A stretch of 64,000 nt of DNA, taken from contig NZ_SCVD01000030.1 of the NCBI RefSeq assembly GCF_004297125.1, forward strand, positions 1 to 64,000, written 5' to 3'. The DNA comes from Phenylobacterium sp. GTDB lineage: Bacteria; Pseudomonadota; Alphaproteobacteria; Caulobacterales; Caulobacteraceae. Below, in pieces: positions 18,882 to 27,108 of this stretch; within the stretch, counting starts at the first letter, position 1; every line of letters starts with the position of its first letter. The notes beneath the pieces are model-generated. The model was not told the origin of the DNA and did no database searches. It saw only the letters and a program-made list of their open reading frames with translations. A program made the position numbers and the translations under genes.

Positions 18882-19472
18882 CTAGGCCGGGCCGTCGCCC
18901 AGCCCATCCGGCGGCAGGCGCCGGAGCGCGCCCACGGGCGTGAGCACCGTGCGGTCGATGATCTCGGCCATCGTCCCGGCGTCCACCTGGTCGAAGTTGC
19001 GCAGCCACCAGGCGAGCAGGTTGAGGATCGCCGAGACCAGGTGGAACAGGAGGAGATCGTCCAGCGGCCCGCCCGGCGCCGAGGACCGGGCGCGGCCGAC
19101 CGTTTCCAGGGTTTGGCGCAACATCCCCGCCCGCACCGTCTCGCCGGCCCCGCCCGCGATCAGCGCCTGGTGGATGGCCAGGTTGTCCTCGACGAAGGCG
19201 CAGAGCGAGCGGGCGGCGCCCCGGCGGTCCTTCTCGCGCAGCAGCGGCCGCACCTGGGTGAGGAAGGCCCTGGTCAGCATGTCGGCCACATCGGCCAGCA
19301 GGCCCTCCTTGTCCACGTAGTGGCGGAAGAAGGTGGCGTAGCCGACGCCTGCGCGGGCGGCGATGGCGCGCACGGTGATGGCGTCGAGCGGGCTCTCCGT
19401 CGCCAGGTCGATCATGGCCTGGCGCAACGCCTCGCGCGTGCGCACAACCCGGGCGTCCAAGACAGTTGACAT
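18882..19472 (-). CDS. TetR/AcrR-family transcriptional regulator
   Basis: 196 aa. TetR HTH at residues 9-57 (LDARVVRTREALRQAM, ITVRAIAARAGVGYATFFRHYVDKEGLL landmarks), C-terminal ligand-binding helices unassigned. It is divergent from the copper/haem enzyme gene with 127 bp between and an imperfect inverted repeat at 19490, so that gene is the likely target. It ends 4 bp from the convergent LacI gene. A longer frame to 19682 is not supported. Confidence 0.88.
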   Translation of the reverse strand: MSTVLDARVVRTREALRQAMIDLATESPLDAITVRAIAARAGVGYATFFRHYVDKEGLLADVADMLTRAFLTQVRPLLREKDRRGAARSLCAFVEDNLAIHQALIAGGAGETVRAGMLRQTLETVGRARSSAPGGPLDDLLLFHLVSAILNLLAWWLRNFDQVDAGTMAEIIDRTVLTPVGALRRLPPDGLGDGPA

Positions 19473-19489
19473 CGAAGCGCTACGGTCCG

Positions 19490-19512
19490 TTATGATCCAC
19501 TGTATATCGTAA
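19490..19512. promoter_or_regulatory. candidate TetR operator
   Basis: Imperfect inverted repeat TTATGAT-N9-ATCGTAA (arms match at 6 of 7 positions), between the divergent TetR and copper-enzyme genes, 18 bp upstream of the TetR start. This is a sequence-only guess. Confidence 0.35.
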
Positions 19513-19599
19513 GTGCTCCGCCATGGCGACAAGCCGCGGCGCGCCCGAAGGCCCGAAGAGGCCCGGGAATGGAGTACGGCGCCTTGGGGAGGACGGCCA

Positions 19600-21612
19600 A
19601 TGACCATCTCGAAGACCACGCGGCGCATAGGTTTGGCCGCACTGCTAGCGGCCACCGCGTTAGGCGCCGGCGGGCTGACCACCGGAGCGGGGGCGCAGGC
19701 GCCGGCGGCGCAGATGGTCGACGACTTCCGGCTGCCGGATCAGAACTACCTCTCGCACCAGCTTTACCGGAAGGGCGACGCCAAGGCCGTCGTGCTGATC
19801 ACCTACGCCAGCGGCGACGCGACGGTGAAGACGGAAGCCGCCGCCTATATGGCGCTGAAGGCCGCTTCGCCGGGCGTGGAGGTCTACATGCTGGACTCGC
19901 GGCTGGGCGACCGGCGCGAGACGGTGACTCCCGAAGCCAAGGCCGCCGGCCTGACCCTGCCGATCCTGTTCGACTATGAGCAGCTGGTGGGCGAGCAACT
20001 GGGCGTCACCCGGGCGGGCGAGGTGATCGTCATCGACCCCAGGACCTGGACCGTGGCGTGGCGCGGGCCCGTGGCCGGCCCGGCGGGCGAGACCTGGGCG
20101 CGGGAGGCGATCGAGGCGGTTTCGGCCGGCAAGCCTGTCGCCGTTCCCACGCACGTGGCCCGCGGCGGCGTCATCGCCTTTCCGGAACGCGGCAAGGCGC
20201 ACGGGAAGATCAGCTACGCCGCGACCGTGGCGCCCATCATCCAGGCCAAATGCACCGGTTGCCACCAGCCCGGCGGGATCGGGCCGATGCCGCTCAACAC
20301 CTACGAGCAGGTGAAGGGCTTCTCGCCGATGATCCGCGAGGTGCTGCGGACCAAGCGCATGCCCCCCTTCCTGGCCGACGAGACGGTGGGCGCGTTTCTT
20401 CACGACGAGCGGCTGAGCCCGACCGAGATCAAGACCCTGGTCCACTGGGTGGAGGCCGGCGCGCCTCGCGGCAAGGGCGAGGACCCGCTGGCCAAGGTGA
20501 AGTTCCAGGCCCCCGACTGGCCGCTGGGCAAGCCGGACGTGATCGTCACCATTCCGCCGGTGAAGATCCCGGCCTCGGGCGTCCTGGACTACTCGCGCCC
20601 GGTGGTGCCGAACGCGATGGCCGAGGGGCGCTGGATGAAGGCCACGACCTTCCGGGTCACCGACCGCCAGGTGGTGCACCACATCCTGACCGGCGTGGTC
20701 ACGGGAGAGGCGAAGGCGGGCGACACCGCGTCCGAGGCGTCGTGGGGCGCCTCGCTGGGCGGCTACGGCCCGGGCCGGGGCTCGAACCTGCAGCCGCTGG
20801 ACACCGGCGTCTGGGTGCCGCCCTCGGGCGGCATCGCCTTCCAGAACCACTACACGCCCTATGGCCGGGAGACGACGGAAGAGACCCAGATGGGAATCTA
20901 CTTCTACCCGAAGGGCCAGGAGCCGAAATACGTGCTGCGCACCTTCGGCATCTTCGACTTCTCGATCGTGATCCCGCCGGGCGCCGAGTACCACCACGAG
21001 CAGGCCTATATCGACGTGCCGAAGGAGATGATCCTCTACGGCCTGACGCCGCACGCCCACCATCGCGGCGGGTCGGTGAACGTCGCGGTGCAGTATCCGA
21101 ACGGCAAGCAGGAGATGCTGCTGGCCATGCCCCGGTACGACTTCAACTGGCAGTACGAGTACTTCCTGGCCAAGCCGCTGAAGGTTCCCGCCGGTTCGAA
21201 GGTGATCACCCGCTGGACCTTCGACAATTCTACACGCAACCCGGCCAACCCGGATCCGAAGCGCGAGATCCGCTGGGGCGAGCAGTCGTCCGAGGAGATG
21301 CTGGCGCTCTACCTCCACTACCGCTGGACGGACGAAACGGTCGCGAAGCAGAAGCCCGAGAACGACAAGCTGATGCAGGCTGGCCTGATGATCGGCGTCA
21401 TGGACGACGATATGGACTCCAAGCTCCAGCCTGACGAACTCAAGGGCAACCTGGGCGAGACGCTGAAGAAGTACTTCGCGATGATCGACGCCAACAAGGA
21501 CGGCGGCGTGGATCGCAAGGAGCTGGAGGCGGCCCAGAAGCTGATGCCGAAGCGCAAGCCGGCGGCCACCGCCGAAGTCACGCCCGCGGGCGGAACGCCG
21601 GGCGGGCGGTAG
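19600..21612 (+). CDS. multidomain copper type II monooxygenase-like protein with thioredoxin-fold, cytochrome c and EF-hand parts
   Basis: 670 aa, exported (signal peptide to about residue 34). Order: AhpC/TSA-like thioredoxin fold at about 40-180 without the catalytic Cys pair; a single haem motif CTGCH at 218-222; a PHM-type copper monooxygenase core with HH 360-361, H417, HAH 485-487 and Met near 567, the expected CuA and CuB ligands; then two EF-hand-like loops (DDDMDSKLQPDEL and DANKDGGVDRKEL). Predicted periplasmic redox enzyme of unknown substrate. GGGGAGG upstream of ATG. A divergent TetR gene probably controls it. Confidence 0.8.
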   Translation: MTISKTTRRIGLAALLAATALGAGGLTTGAGAQAPAAQMVDDFRLPDQNYLSHQLYRKGDAKAVVLITYASGDATVKTEAAAYMALKAASPGVEVYMLDSRLGDRRETVTPEAKAAGLTLPILFDYEQLVGEQLGVTRAGEVIVIDPRTWTVAWRGPVAGPAGETWAREAIEAVSAGKPVAVPTHVARGGVIAFPERGKAHGKISYAATVAPIIQAKCTGCHQPGGIGPMPLNTYEQVKGFSPMIREVLRTKRMPPFLADETVGAFLHDERLSPTEIKTLVHWVEAGAPRGKGEDPLAKVKFQAPDWPLGKPDVIVTIPPVKIPASGVLDYSRPVVPNAMAEGRWMKATTFRVTDRQVVHHILTGVVTGEAKAGDTASEASWGASLGGYGPGRGSNLQPLDTGVWVPPSGGIAFQNHYTPYGRETTEETQMGIYFYPKGQEPKYVLRTFGIFDFSIVIPPGAEYHHEQAYIDVPKEMILYGLTPHAHHRGGSVNVAVQYPNGKQEMLLAMPRYDFNWQYEYFLAKPLKVPAGSKVITRWTFDNSTRNPANPDPKREIRWGEQSSEEMLALYLHYRWTDETVAKQKPENDKLMQAGLMIGVMDDDMDSKLQPDELKGNLGETLKKYFAMIDANKDGGVDRKELEAAQKLMPKRKPAATAEVTPAGGTPGGR

Positions 21613-21618
21613 AATACG

Positions 21619-21647
21619 CCTCTCCCCTCGCTGCGCGGGGGGAGAGG
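21619..21647. terminator. hairpin between convergent genes
   Basis: Stem CCTCTCCCC (21619-21627) with GGGGAGAGG (21639-21647), 11-nt loop, no T run. It lies between the convergent copper enzyme and MFS transporter genes. Confidence 0.5.
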
Positions 21648-21655
21648 AGGCAGGG

Positions 21656-22945
21656 CTAGATCTTCACCGGCTCCATCTTCGGCGTCAGCAGATGCACGGC
21701 CAGCAGAGCCAGGAGGTAGGCCGAGGCGGCCACCACGAAGATCGGCGTGTAGGTGCCAAGGTCTTCCAGCACGCCGCCGATGTACTTGGAGAACACCATG
21801 CCGCCGACCGCGCCCAGCATCCCGCCGATGCCGATCACGGAGCCGACGGCGCTGCGGGGGAAGACATCTCCCGGCAGGGTGTAGAGGGTGGCCGAGAAGC
21901 CCTGGTGGGCGGCCGTGGCCACGCCGATGATCAGGACGGCGACCCAGAGGTTGGACGCCAGCGCCGCGCCGGCGACGGGCACCGCCAGCAGGGCGCAGAC
22001 CAGCATGGTGGTCTTGCGGGCCCGGTTGATCGACCAGCCCATCTTCATGAACCGCGACGACAGCCAGCCGCCGCCGACGCTCCCCACGTCGGACAGCAGG
22101 TAGATGACGACGAGCGGCGGGCCGAAGGTCTTCAGGTCGAGGCCGTGGCGCTTGCCCAGGAAGTCCGGCAGCCAGAACAGGAACATCCACCAGATCGGGT
22201 CGATCAGGAACTTGCCGATCGCAAAGGCCCAGGTCTCGCGATAGCGGAGCAGCCGGATCCACGGAATCCTGTCGACCGGGTCGGCCGGGTCGCTCTCGAT
22301 GTGCGCAAGTTCCGCCGCCGAGACCTTCTTGTGCTCGCGCGGACGGCGGTAGACCAGGAGCCAGATCGGCAGCCACACCAGGCCCATCAAGCCGGTGACG
22401 ATGAACGTCATCTTCCAGCCGAACGCCAGGGTGAGGGCGGGGATCAGCAGCGGCGTCACGATGGCGCCGATGTTGGTGCCGGCGTTGAAGAGGCCGGTCG
22501 CGAACGCGCGTTCCTTCTTGGGGAACCACTCGGTGATCGACTTGATCCCGGACGGGAAGGCGCCGCCTTCACCCAGGCCCAGGATCACCCGCGAGGCGAT
22601 GAATCCGCCGAACGACCCGGCCGCCGCGGTGGCCATGTGGCCGACCTGCCAGATCGCGAAGGCGATACCGAAGCCGAAGCGGGCGCCGATCCGGTCGATG
22701 ATCCGGCCCCAGGCCAGATAGGCGATGGCGTAGGCGGCCTGGAACCAGAAGACCAGGTCCGCGTAGTTGGTCTCGCTCCAGCCGAACTCGGTGGTGAGAT
22801 CGGCCTTGAGCAACCCGAGGGCCTGGCGGTCCACGTAGTTGATGATCATCGCCGTGAAGAGCAGGGCGACGACCACCCAGCGGTAGCGCCCTACAGCAAC
22901 GGCTGGGGCGTCGGCTGCGGTGTCAGTCCGCCCGGCGGTGGTCAT
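21656..22945 (-). CDS. MFS transporter, hexuronate (ExuT/anion:cation symporter) type
   Basis: 429 aa with about 12 membrane segments. It starts with YRWVVVALLFTAMIINYVDRQALG, and the ACS-family signatures NYVDR, WGRIIDRIGAR-like loop 2-3 and GLGEGGAFP follow. These are characteristic of the ExuT/GudP/phthalate family of organic-anion symporters. Inner-membrane uptake of galacturonate/glucuronate is the likely role, given the operator-controlled operon with the FAH-family gene, whose end it overlaps by 23 bp. GGAGGAG lies before ATG 22945. The substrate is inferred from context. Confidence 0.88.
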   Translation of the reverse strand: MTTAGRTDTAADAPAVAVGRYRWVVVALLFTAMIINYVDRQALGLLKADLTTEFGWSETNYADLVFWFQAAYAIAYLAWGRIIDRIGARFGFGIAFAIWQVGHMATAAAGSFGGFIASRVILGLGEGGAFPSGIKSITEWFPKKERAFATGLFNAGTNIGAIVTPLLIPALTLAFGWKMTFIVTGLMGLVWLPIWLLVYRRPREHKKVSAAELAHIESDPADPVDRIPWIRLLRYRETWAFAIGKFLIDPIWWMFLFWLPDFLGKRHGLDLKTFGPPLVVIYLLSDVGSVGGGWLSSRFMKMGWSINRARKTTMLVCALLAVPVAGAALASNLWVAVLIIGVATAAHQGFSATLYTLPGDVFPRSAVGSVIGIGGMLGAVGGMVFSKYIGGVLEDLGTYTPIFVVAASAYLLALLAVHLLTPKMEPVKI

Positions 22946-23792
22946 GCATATCTCCTCCAGGGCCTTCGGCGGGCAGGGCGGGAACCGCGATGCAGCGGAT
23001 CTCCTCCAGGTCGCCGAAGGTGATGCGGGCCGTTTGTCCGGCCTCGATGTCATGAATGCCGCTCGCCGCGCCCGTGGTCACCAGCTGACCGGCCTTCAGG
23101 GGACGGCCCCGCGCCGCGCAGGCGGCGAGCAGAAAGGCGAGGGAGGCTGGCGGACGGCCCGGGATCGACTCCGGTGAGCCCTCGCCCACCAGCTTGCCGT
23201 CCACATAGGCCTGGCAGGGCGGGGCGATGTCGGCCCGGTCGCGCCAGCCCGGCACGGCGCGGCCCAGGATCAGGCCGGCGTTGTTGCCGAAATCGGAGGC
23301 CACGACCCGCGGGCCCAGGACGTTGATGGTGCGGAGCGGACTGCCGGCGAACTCGACGCCCACCAGCAGCTCGTCGACGAAGGCCAGGGCCTCCTCCGGA
23401 GTCCAGTTCAGCTTGTCGGCCGGCGTGTCGCGGCCGATGCGATAGACGTACTCGGCTTCCACCGCCCCGAAGCCGCCAACGATCAAGGGCAGCGGCGTGG
23501 GATGGGCCGGATCGGCCTGCCAGAGGTGGCCGGCGAACACGGGGCCCATGACGCGCTCGGCGCCCAGTTCGGCCTGCAGTTCCAGCGGGATGCGGCCGAC
23601 TTTCCAGCCGACTACGGGCTCGGGCCACAATCCGATGGCCGCGTCCTGCACGCGGTAGCCGGCGGCCAGGTCGGCGGGCAGGGGGCCGGGGAATGCGGGC
23701 AGGGCGCGGGCGGCCCGGCGCGCTTCGACGAATTGTCGCGCAACCTTGGCCGGATCAAACGCAGTCGCGGTCTTCGCCGCCGGAACAGTCAC
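22923..23792 (-). CDS. fumarylacetoacetate hydrolase / 2-keto-4-pentenoate hydratase family enzyme
   Basis: 289 aa. MhpD-like signs: VVGWKVG near 61-66, the acidic metal-binding pair E112-A-E114 (GAVEAEYVYRIG), VGVEFAGSPL and DFGNNAGLILG. The family hydrates or cleaves 2-keto acids using Mg2+. It is the first gene of an operon with the hexuronate transporter and has its own operator copy, yet the standard uronate routes need no such step. GTG 23792 with GGAGGAC upstream; a longer frame to 23987 would swallow both operators and is unlikely. Exact reaction unknown. Confidence 0.85.
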   Translation of the reverse strand: MTVPAAKTATAFDPAKVARQFVEARRAARALPAFPGPLPADLAAGYRVQDAAIGLWPEPVVGWKVGRIPLELQAELGAERVMGPVFAGHLWQADPAHPTPLPLIVGGFGAVEAEYVYRIGRDTPADKLNWTPEEALAFVDELLVGVEFAGSPLRTINVLGPRVVASDFGNNAGLILGRAVPGWRDRADIAPPCQAYVDGKLVGEGSPESIPGRPPASLAFLLAACAARGRPLKAGQLVTTGAASGIHDIEAGQTARITFGDLEEIRCIAVPALPAEGPGGDMHDHRRAD

Positions 23793-23891
23793 GTGCTGTT
23801 GTCCTCCGGCCGGTCCGATCACGGTCGCGGCGCTTCTTCTGGTCTTTGGACCGGAGACTCCCGGCCGGGTCGGCTGCACATTGTGCGAATA

Positions 23892-23905
23892 GGTAACCGG
23901 TGTCA
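23892..23905. promoter_or_regulatory. regulon operator 4 (FAH-MFS operon)
   Basis: TGACACCGGTTACC on the minus strand, directly joined to a perfect -35 (TTGACA shares its first bases). It is 100 bp upstream of the GTG start of the FAH-family gene. Confidence 0.75.
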
Positions 23906-23968
23906 ATTTGGTCTGCGAAAGACAATCCCAGCCGGACAGGCTAGTCGAATAGGGCCGGCGCAAATGGC

Positions 23969-23997
23969 TTGCACCCCATAATGACACCGGTTACCTA
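23969..23997 (+). promoter_or_regulatory. candidate promoter of the uxaC operon
   Basis: TTGCAC (23969-23974), 17-bp spacer, TACCTA (23992-23997). Operator 5 fills the spacer and runs into the -10. Weak -10, consensus-based inference. Confidence 0.35.
23982..23995. promoter_or_regulatory. regulon operator 5 (uxaC operon)
   Basis: TGACACCGGTTACC on the plus strand, 26 bp upstream of the uxaC ATG. Its mirror copy (operator 4) faces the divergent FAH-MFS operon 90 bp away. Confidence 0.75.
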
Positions 23998-24021
23998 CCG
24001 CGCCAAAGGGAGGAATGGCCG

Positions 24022-25470
24022 ATGACAAGGCCCCTGACGCTGAACCCGGACCGGCTGTTCCCCGCCGAGCCCGCCACCCGTGCGGTGGCGAAGCGCCTCT
24101 ATGCGCGGGTCAAGGACCTGCCGATCATCAGCCCGCACGGCCACACCGACCCGGAGTGGTTCGCGGGCGATGCGCCGTTCCCCAACGCCACCGAGCTGCT
24201 GCTGGCGCCGGACCACTACCTCTACCGGATGCTCTATTCCCAGGGGATCGCGCTCAGCGACCTGGGCGTGCCGTCGCGCAAGGGGCCTTCGAGCGCCGAT
24301 CCACGGGCGGCCTGGCGGATCCTGGCGTCCAACATGCGCCTGTTCCGCGGGACGCCGTCGTCCATGTGGCTGAACCACGTGTTCGCCGAGGTGTTCGGCT
24401 TCGACGTGGCGTTGAGCGCCGAGACCGCCGACCTCTATTTCGACCGCATCGGCGAGGCGCTGGCCACGCCGGCGTTCCGGCCCCGGGCCCTGTTCGAGCG
24501 GTTCAACATCGAGCTGATCGCCACCACCGAGGCGCCGACCGATCCGCTGACCCACCACAAGGCCATGCGCGCCTCGGGATGGAAGGGCCGGGTGGTCACC
24601 GCCTATCGCCCCGACCCGGTGGTGGACCCCGAGCACGAGGATTTCACCCACGAGATCGCACGTTTCGGCGAGATGACCGGCCAGGACGTCTATGCGTGGG
24701 AAGGCTACCTGGAAGCTCACCGTCTGCGCCGCCGCGCTTTCATGGAATTGGGCGCCACCTCTACCGACCACGGCCATCCGACGGCCCAGACCGCCGACTT
24801 GTCAGATGTGGATGTTCGCGCCTTGTTCCGCAAGGTCTTGAGCGGGGCGTTTACGCCGGCCGACGCCGAGCTGTTCCGGGCGCAGATGCTGACCGAGATG
24901 GCCAAGATGAGCCTGGACGACGGGCTGGTCATGCAGATCCACCCGGGCTCGTTCCGCAACCACAACCGCTGGCTCCATGGGAGCTTCGGCCGGGACAAGG
25001 GCGCCGACATCCCGACCCGCACCGACTATGTGCGGGCGCTGAAGCCGCTGCTGGACAAGCTGGGCAACGATCCGCGGCTGTCGGTCATCGTCTTCACCCT
25101 GGACGAGAGCGTTTACGCCCGCGAGCTGGCGCCCCTGGCCGGCCACTATCCGGTGCTGAAGCTGGGGCCCGCCTGGTGGTTCCACGACAGCCCGGAGGGC
25201 ATGCGCCGGTTCCGCGAGCAGACCACCGAGACGGCGGGCTTCTACAACACCGTCGGCTTCAATGACGACACCCGCGCCTTCCTGTCGATCCCGGCGCGCC
25301 ATGACGTGGCCCGGCGGGTGGACGCCAGCTTCCTGGCGAAGCTGGTGACCGAACATCGCATCGACGAGGATGACGCGGCCGAGACCGCCGTCGATCTGGC
25401 CTACAACCTGCCCAAGCGGGCTTACAAACTGGACGAGCCGGCGGCCAAGCGCACGCCCGAGCTGGTCTGA
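24022..25470 (+). CDS. uxaC: uronate (glucuronate/galacturonate) isomerase
   Basis: 482 aa, full length. Isomerises D-galacturonate to D-tagaturonate and D-glucuronate to D-fructuronate in the cytoplasm. Landmarks are the metal-binding ISPHGHTDPEWF (H39, H41), TTEAPTDPL, VTAYRPDPVVDPEH, and the C-terminal GWFNDDTRAF-like GFNDDTRAFLSIPARHD. ATG 24022 has GGGAGG 8 nt upstream; an ATG at 24015 is out of frame. First gene of the five-gene operon uxaC-kduI-kduD-eda-kdgK. Confidence 0.95.
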   Translation: MTRPLTLNPDRLFPAEPATRAVAKRLYARVKDLPIISPHGHTDPEWFAGDAPFPNATELLLAPDHYLYRMLYSQGIALSDLGVPSRKGPSSADPRAAWRILASNMRLFRGTPSSMWLNHVFAEVFGFDVALSAETADLYFDRIGEALATPAFRPRALFERFNIELIATTEAPTDPLTHHKAMRASGWKGRVVTAYRPDPVVDPEHEDFTHEIARFGEMTGQDVYAWEGYLEAHRLRRRAFMELGATSTDHGHPTAQTADLSDVDVRALFRKVLSGAFTPADAELFRAQMLTEMAKMSLDDGLVMQIHPGSFRNHNRWLHGSFGRDKGADIPTRTDYVRALKPLLDKLGNDPRLSVIVFTLDESVYARELAPLAGHYPVLKLGPAWWFHDSPEGMRRFREQTTETAGFYNTVGFNDDTRAFLSIPARHDVARRVDASFLAKLVTEHRIDEDDAAETAVDLAYNLPKRAYKLDEPAAKRTPELV

Positions 25471-25483
25471 CGGGAGGACCACC

Positions 25484-26320
25484 GTGTTCAAGCGGACCTA
25501 TCACGCGACCCATCCGGACATGATGGAGGGGGTCGACAACGAGACCCTGCGCCAGCGCTACCTAGTCGACGGCCTGTTCGCGCCCGGCGAGGTGGTGCTG
25601 AACTACACCCACTACGAACGCTTCGTGATCGGCGGCGCGGCGCCGGCGGCCGGCGCGCTGAAGCTGCCCGACCAGACCGTGCCGGAGAGCGCCAAGGGCC
25701 ATCCGTTCCTGGAGCGGCGCGAGATGGGGGTGATCAACGTCTCGGACACGGCCGGCACGGTGACGGTGGACGGGACGGCCTATCCGCTGGCCCCCCGCGA
25801 CTGCCTCTATGTGACCATGGGCGCGAAGGATGTGACCTTCGAGGGCGAGGGCGCGCGTTTCTACCTCGTGTCGACCCCGGCCCATGCCGCGTTCGAGACC
25901 AAGAAGCTGGCGCTGGCCGACGCCGTCCCGCTGGAGCGAGGCGCCCTGGAGACCTCCAACGAGCGGACGATCTACCAGCTGGTGGTGCCGCAGACCTGCA
26001 AGTCGGCGCAGCTGCTGCTGGGCCTGACGGTGCTGAACACCGGCAGCGTCTGGAACACCATGCCGCCGCACCTGCACGACCGCCGCAGCGAGATCTACTT
26101 CTACTTCGGCCTGGGCGAGAACGACCGCGTCTTCCACTTCATGGGCGAACCCGACAAGGCGCGGCACATCATCATGGCCAACGAGGAGGCGGTGATGTCG
26201 CCGCCGTGGTCGATCCACATGGGCTCCGGCACCTCGAACTACGCCTTCATCTGGGCGATGGGCGGCGAGAACCTCGACTACACGGACATGAACGTCCTCG
26301 ACATCTGCCAGCTGAAATGA
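25484..26320 (+). CDS. kduI: 5-dehydro-4-deoxy-D-glucuronate isomerase
   Basis: 278 aa cupin. Isomerises 4-deoxy-5-keto-uronate (released by oligogalacturonate lyases) to 2,5-diketo-3-deoxygluconate. The zinc site PPHLHDRRSEIYFYF is intact (HxH and Glu). GTG 25484 with GGGAGGACC upstream gives the family N-terminus FKRTYHATHPDM; there is no support for extending upstream. It sits 13 bp after uxaC and overlaps kduD by 4 bp (ATGA). Its presence shows that unsaturated pectin fragments, not only free galacturonate, are used. Confidence 0.95.
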   Translation: MFKRTYHATHPDMMEGVDNETLRQRYLVDGLFAPGEVVLNYTHYERFVIGGAAPAAGALKLPDQTVPESAKGHPFLERREMGVINVSDTAGTVTVDGTAYPLAPRDCLYVTMGAKDVTFEGEGARFYLVSTPAHAAFETKKLALADAVPLERGALETSNERTIYQLVVPQTCKSAQLLLGLTVLNTGSVWNTMPPHLHDRRSEIYFYFGLGENDRVFHFMGEPDKARHIIMANEEAVMSPPWSIHMGSGTSNYAFIWAMGGENLDYTDMNVLDICQLK

Positions 26321-27078
26321 GCGCGACTCTCTTCGACCTTACGGGGCAGGCCGCGCTGGTCACCGGCGCCAACACCGGCCTGGGCCAGGCGATCGCCGTG
26401 GGCCTGGCGCAGGCGGGCGCGGACATCGTGGCGGTGGGCCGCAGCGCGCCGGACGAGACCGCCGAGCTGGTGGCCAAGGCCGGCCGCAAGCTGCACGCGG
26501 TCAGCGCGGACCTCTCGACCACCGAGCCGATCGGCCGGGTGGTGTTCGAGGCCTATGCCGCCACTGGGCGCCTGGACATCCTGGTCAACAACGCCGGCAT
26601 CATCCGCCGCGCCGACAGCCTCGACTTCACGGAAGAGGACTGGGACGCGGTGATGGACACCAACCTGAAGACCGTCTTCTTCCTCAGCCAGGCGGTGGCC
26701 CGGCGCTGGGTGGCCGACGGGCAGAGCGGCAAGATCATCAACGTGGTCTCGATGCTGAGCTTCCAGGGCGGCCTGCGCGTGCCGTCCTACACGGCCTCGA
26801 AGAGCGCGCTGGCCGGGGTCACCAAGACGCTCTGCAACGAGTGGGCGGCCAAGGGCATCAACGTCAACGGCCTGGCCCCCGGCTACTTCGCCACCAACAA
26901 CACCACGGCGCTTCGGGCCGACGAGAGCCGCAACCAGCAGATCCTGGACCGCATTCCGGCGGGGCGCTGGGGCGAGCCCGGCGACCTGGCCGGCGCTGCG
27001 GTCTTCCTGGCCAGCCGCGCGGCGGATTACATGCACGGCGCCATCGTCCCCGTGGACGGCGGCTGGCTGGCGCGCTGA
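26317..27078 (+). CDS. kduD: 2-dehydro-3-deoxy-D-gluconate 5-dehydrogenase (KduD)
   Basis: 253-aa classical short-chain dehydrogenase. Interconverts 2,5-diketo-3-deoxygluconate and KDG with NAD(H). Landmarks: TGANTGLGQ near 16-24, NNAG 91-94, catalytic S145, Y158 and K162 (SYTASKSAL), and the KduD-like NTTALRAD and PVDGGWLAR end. Its ATG overlaps the kduI TGA, so the two are coupled, and the pathway order matches gene order. Confidence 0.95.
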   Translation: MSATLFDLTGQAALVTGANTGLGQAIAVGLAQAGADIVAVGRSAPDETAELVAKAGRKLHAVSADLSTTEPIGRVVFEAYAATGRLDILVNNAGIIRRADSLDFTEEDWDAVMDTNLKTVFFLSQAVARRWVADGQSGKIINVVSMLSFQGGLRVPSYTASKSALAGVTKTLCNEWAAKGINVNGLAPGYFATNNTTALRADESRNQQILDRIPAGRWGEPGDLAGAAVFLASRAADYMHGAIVPVDGGWLAR

Positions 27079-27108
27079 CGCCGGCCCACGCACAGAAGGA
27101 GTAGCCCC

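Noticed and set aside
20251..20264. TGCACCGGTTGCCA inside the copper/haem enzyme as an operator
   Set aside because: It is the coding sequence for the haem motif Cys-Thr-Gly-Cys-His and lacks the TGACA half.
20799..20811. GACACCGGCGTC-like stretch in the same gene
   Set aside because: Inside coding sequence (Asp-Thr-Gly-Val), and the core differs (CCGGCG rather than CCGGTG).
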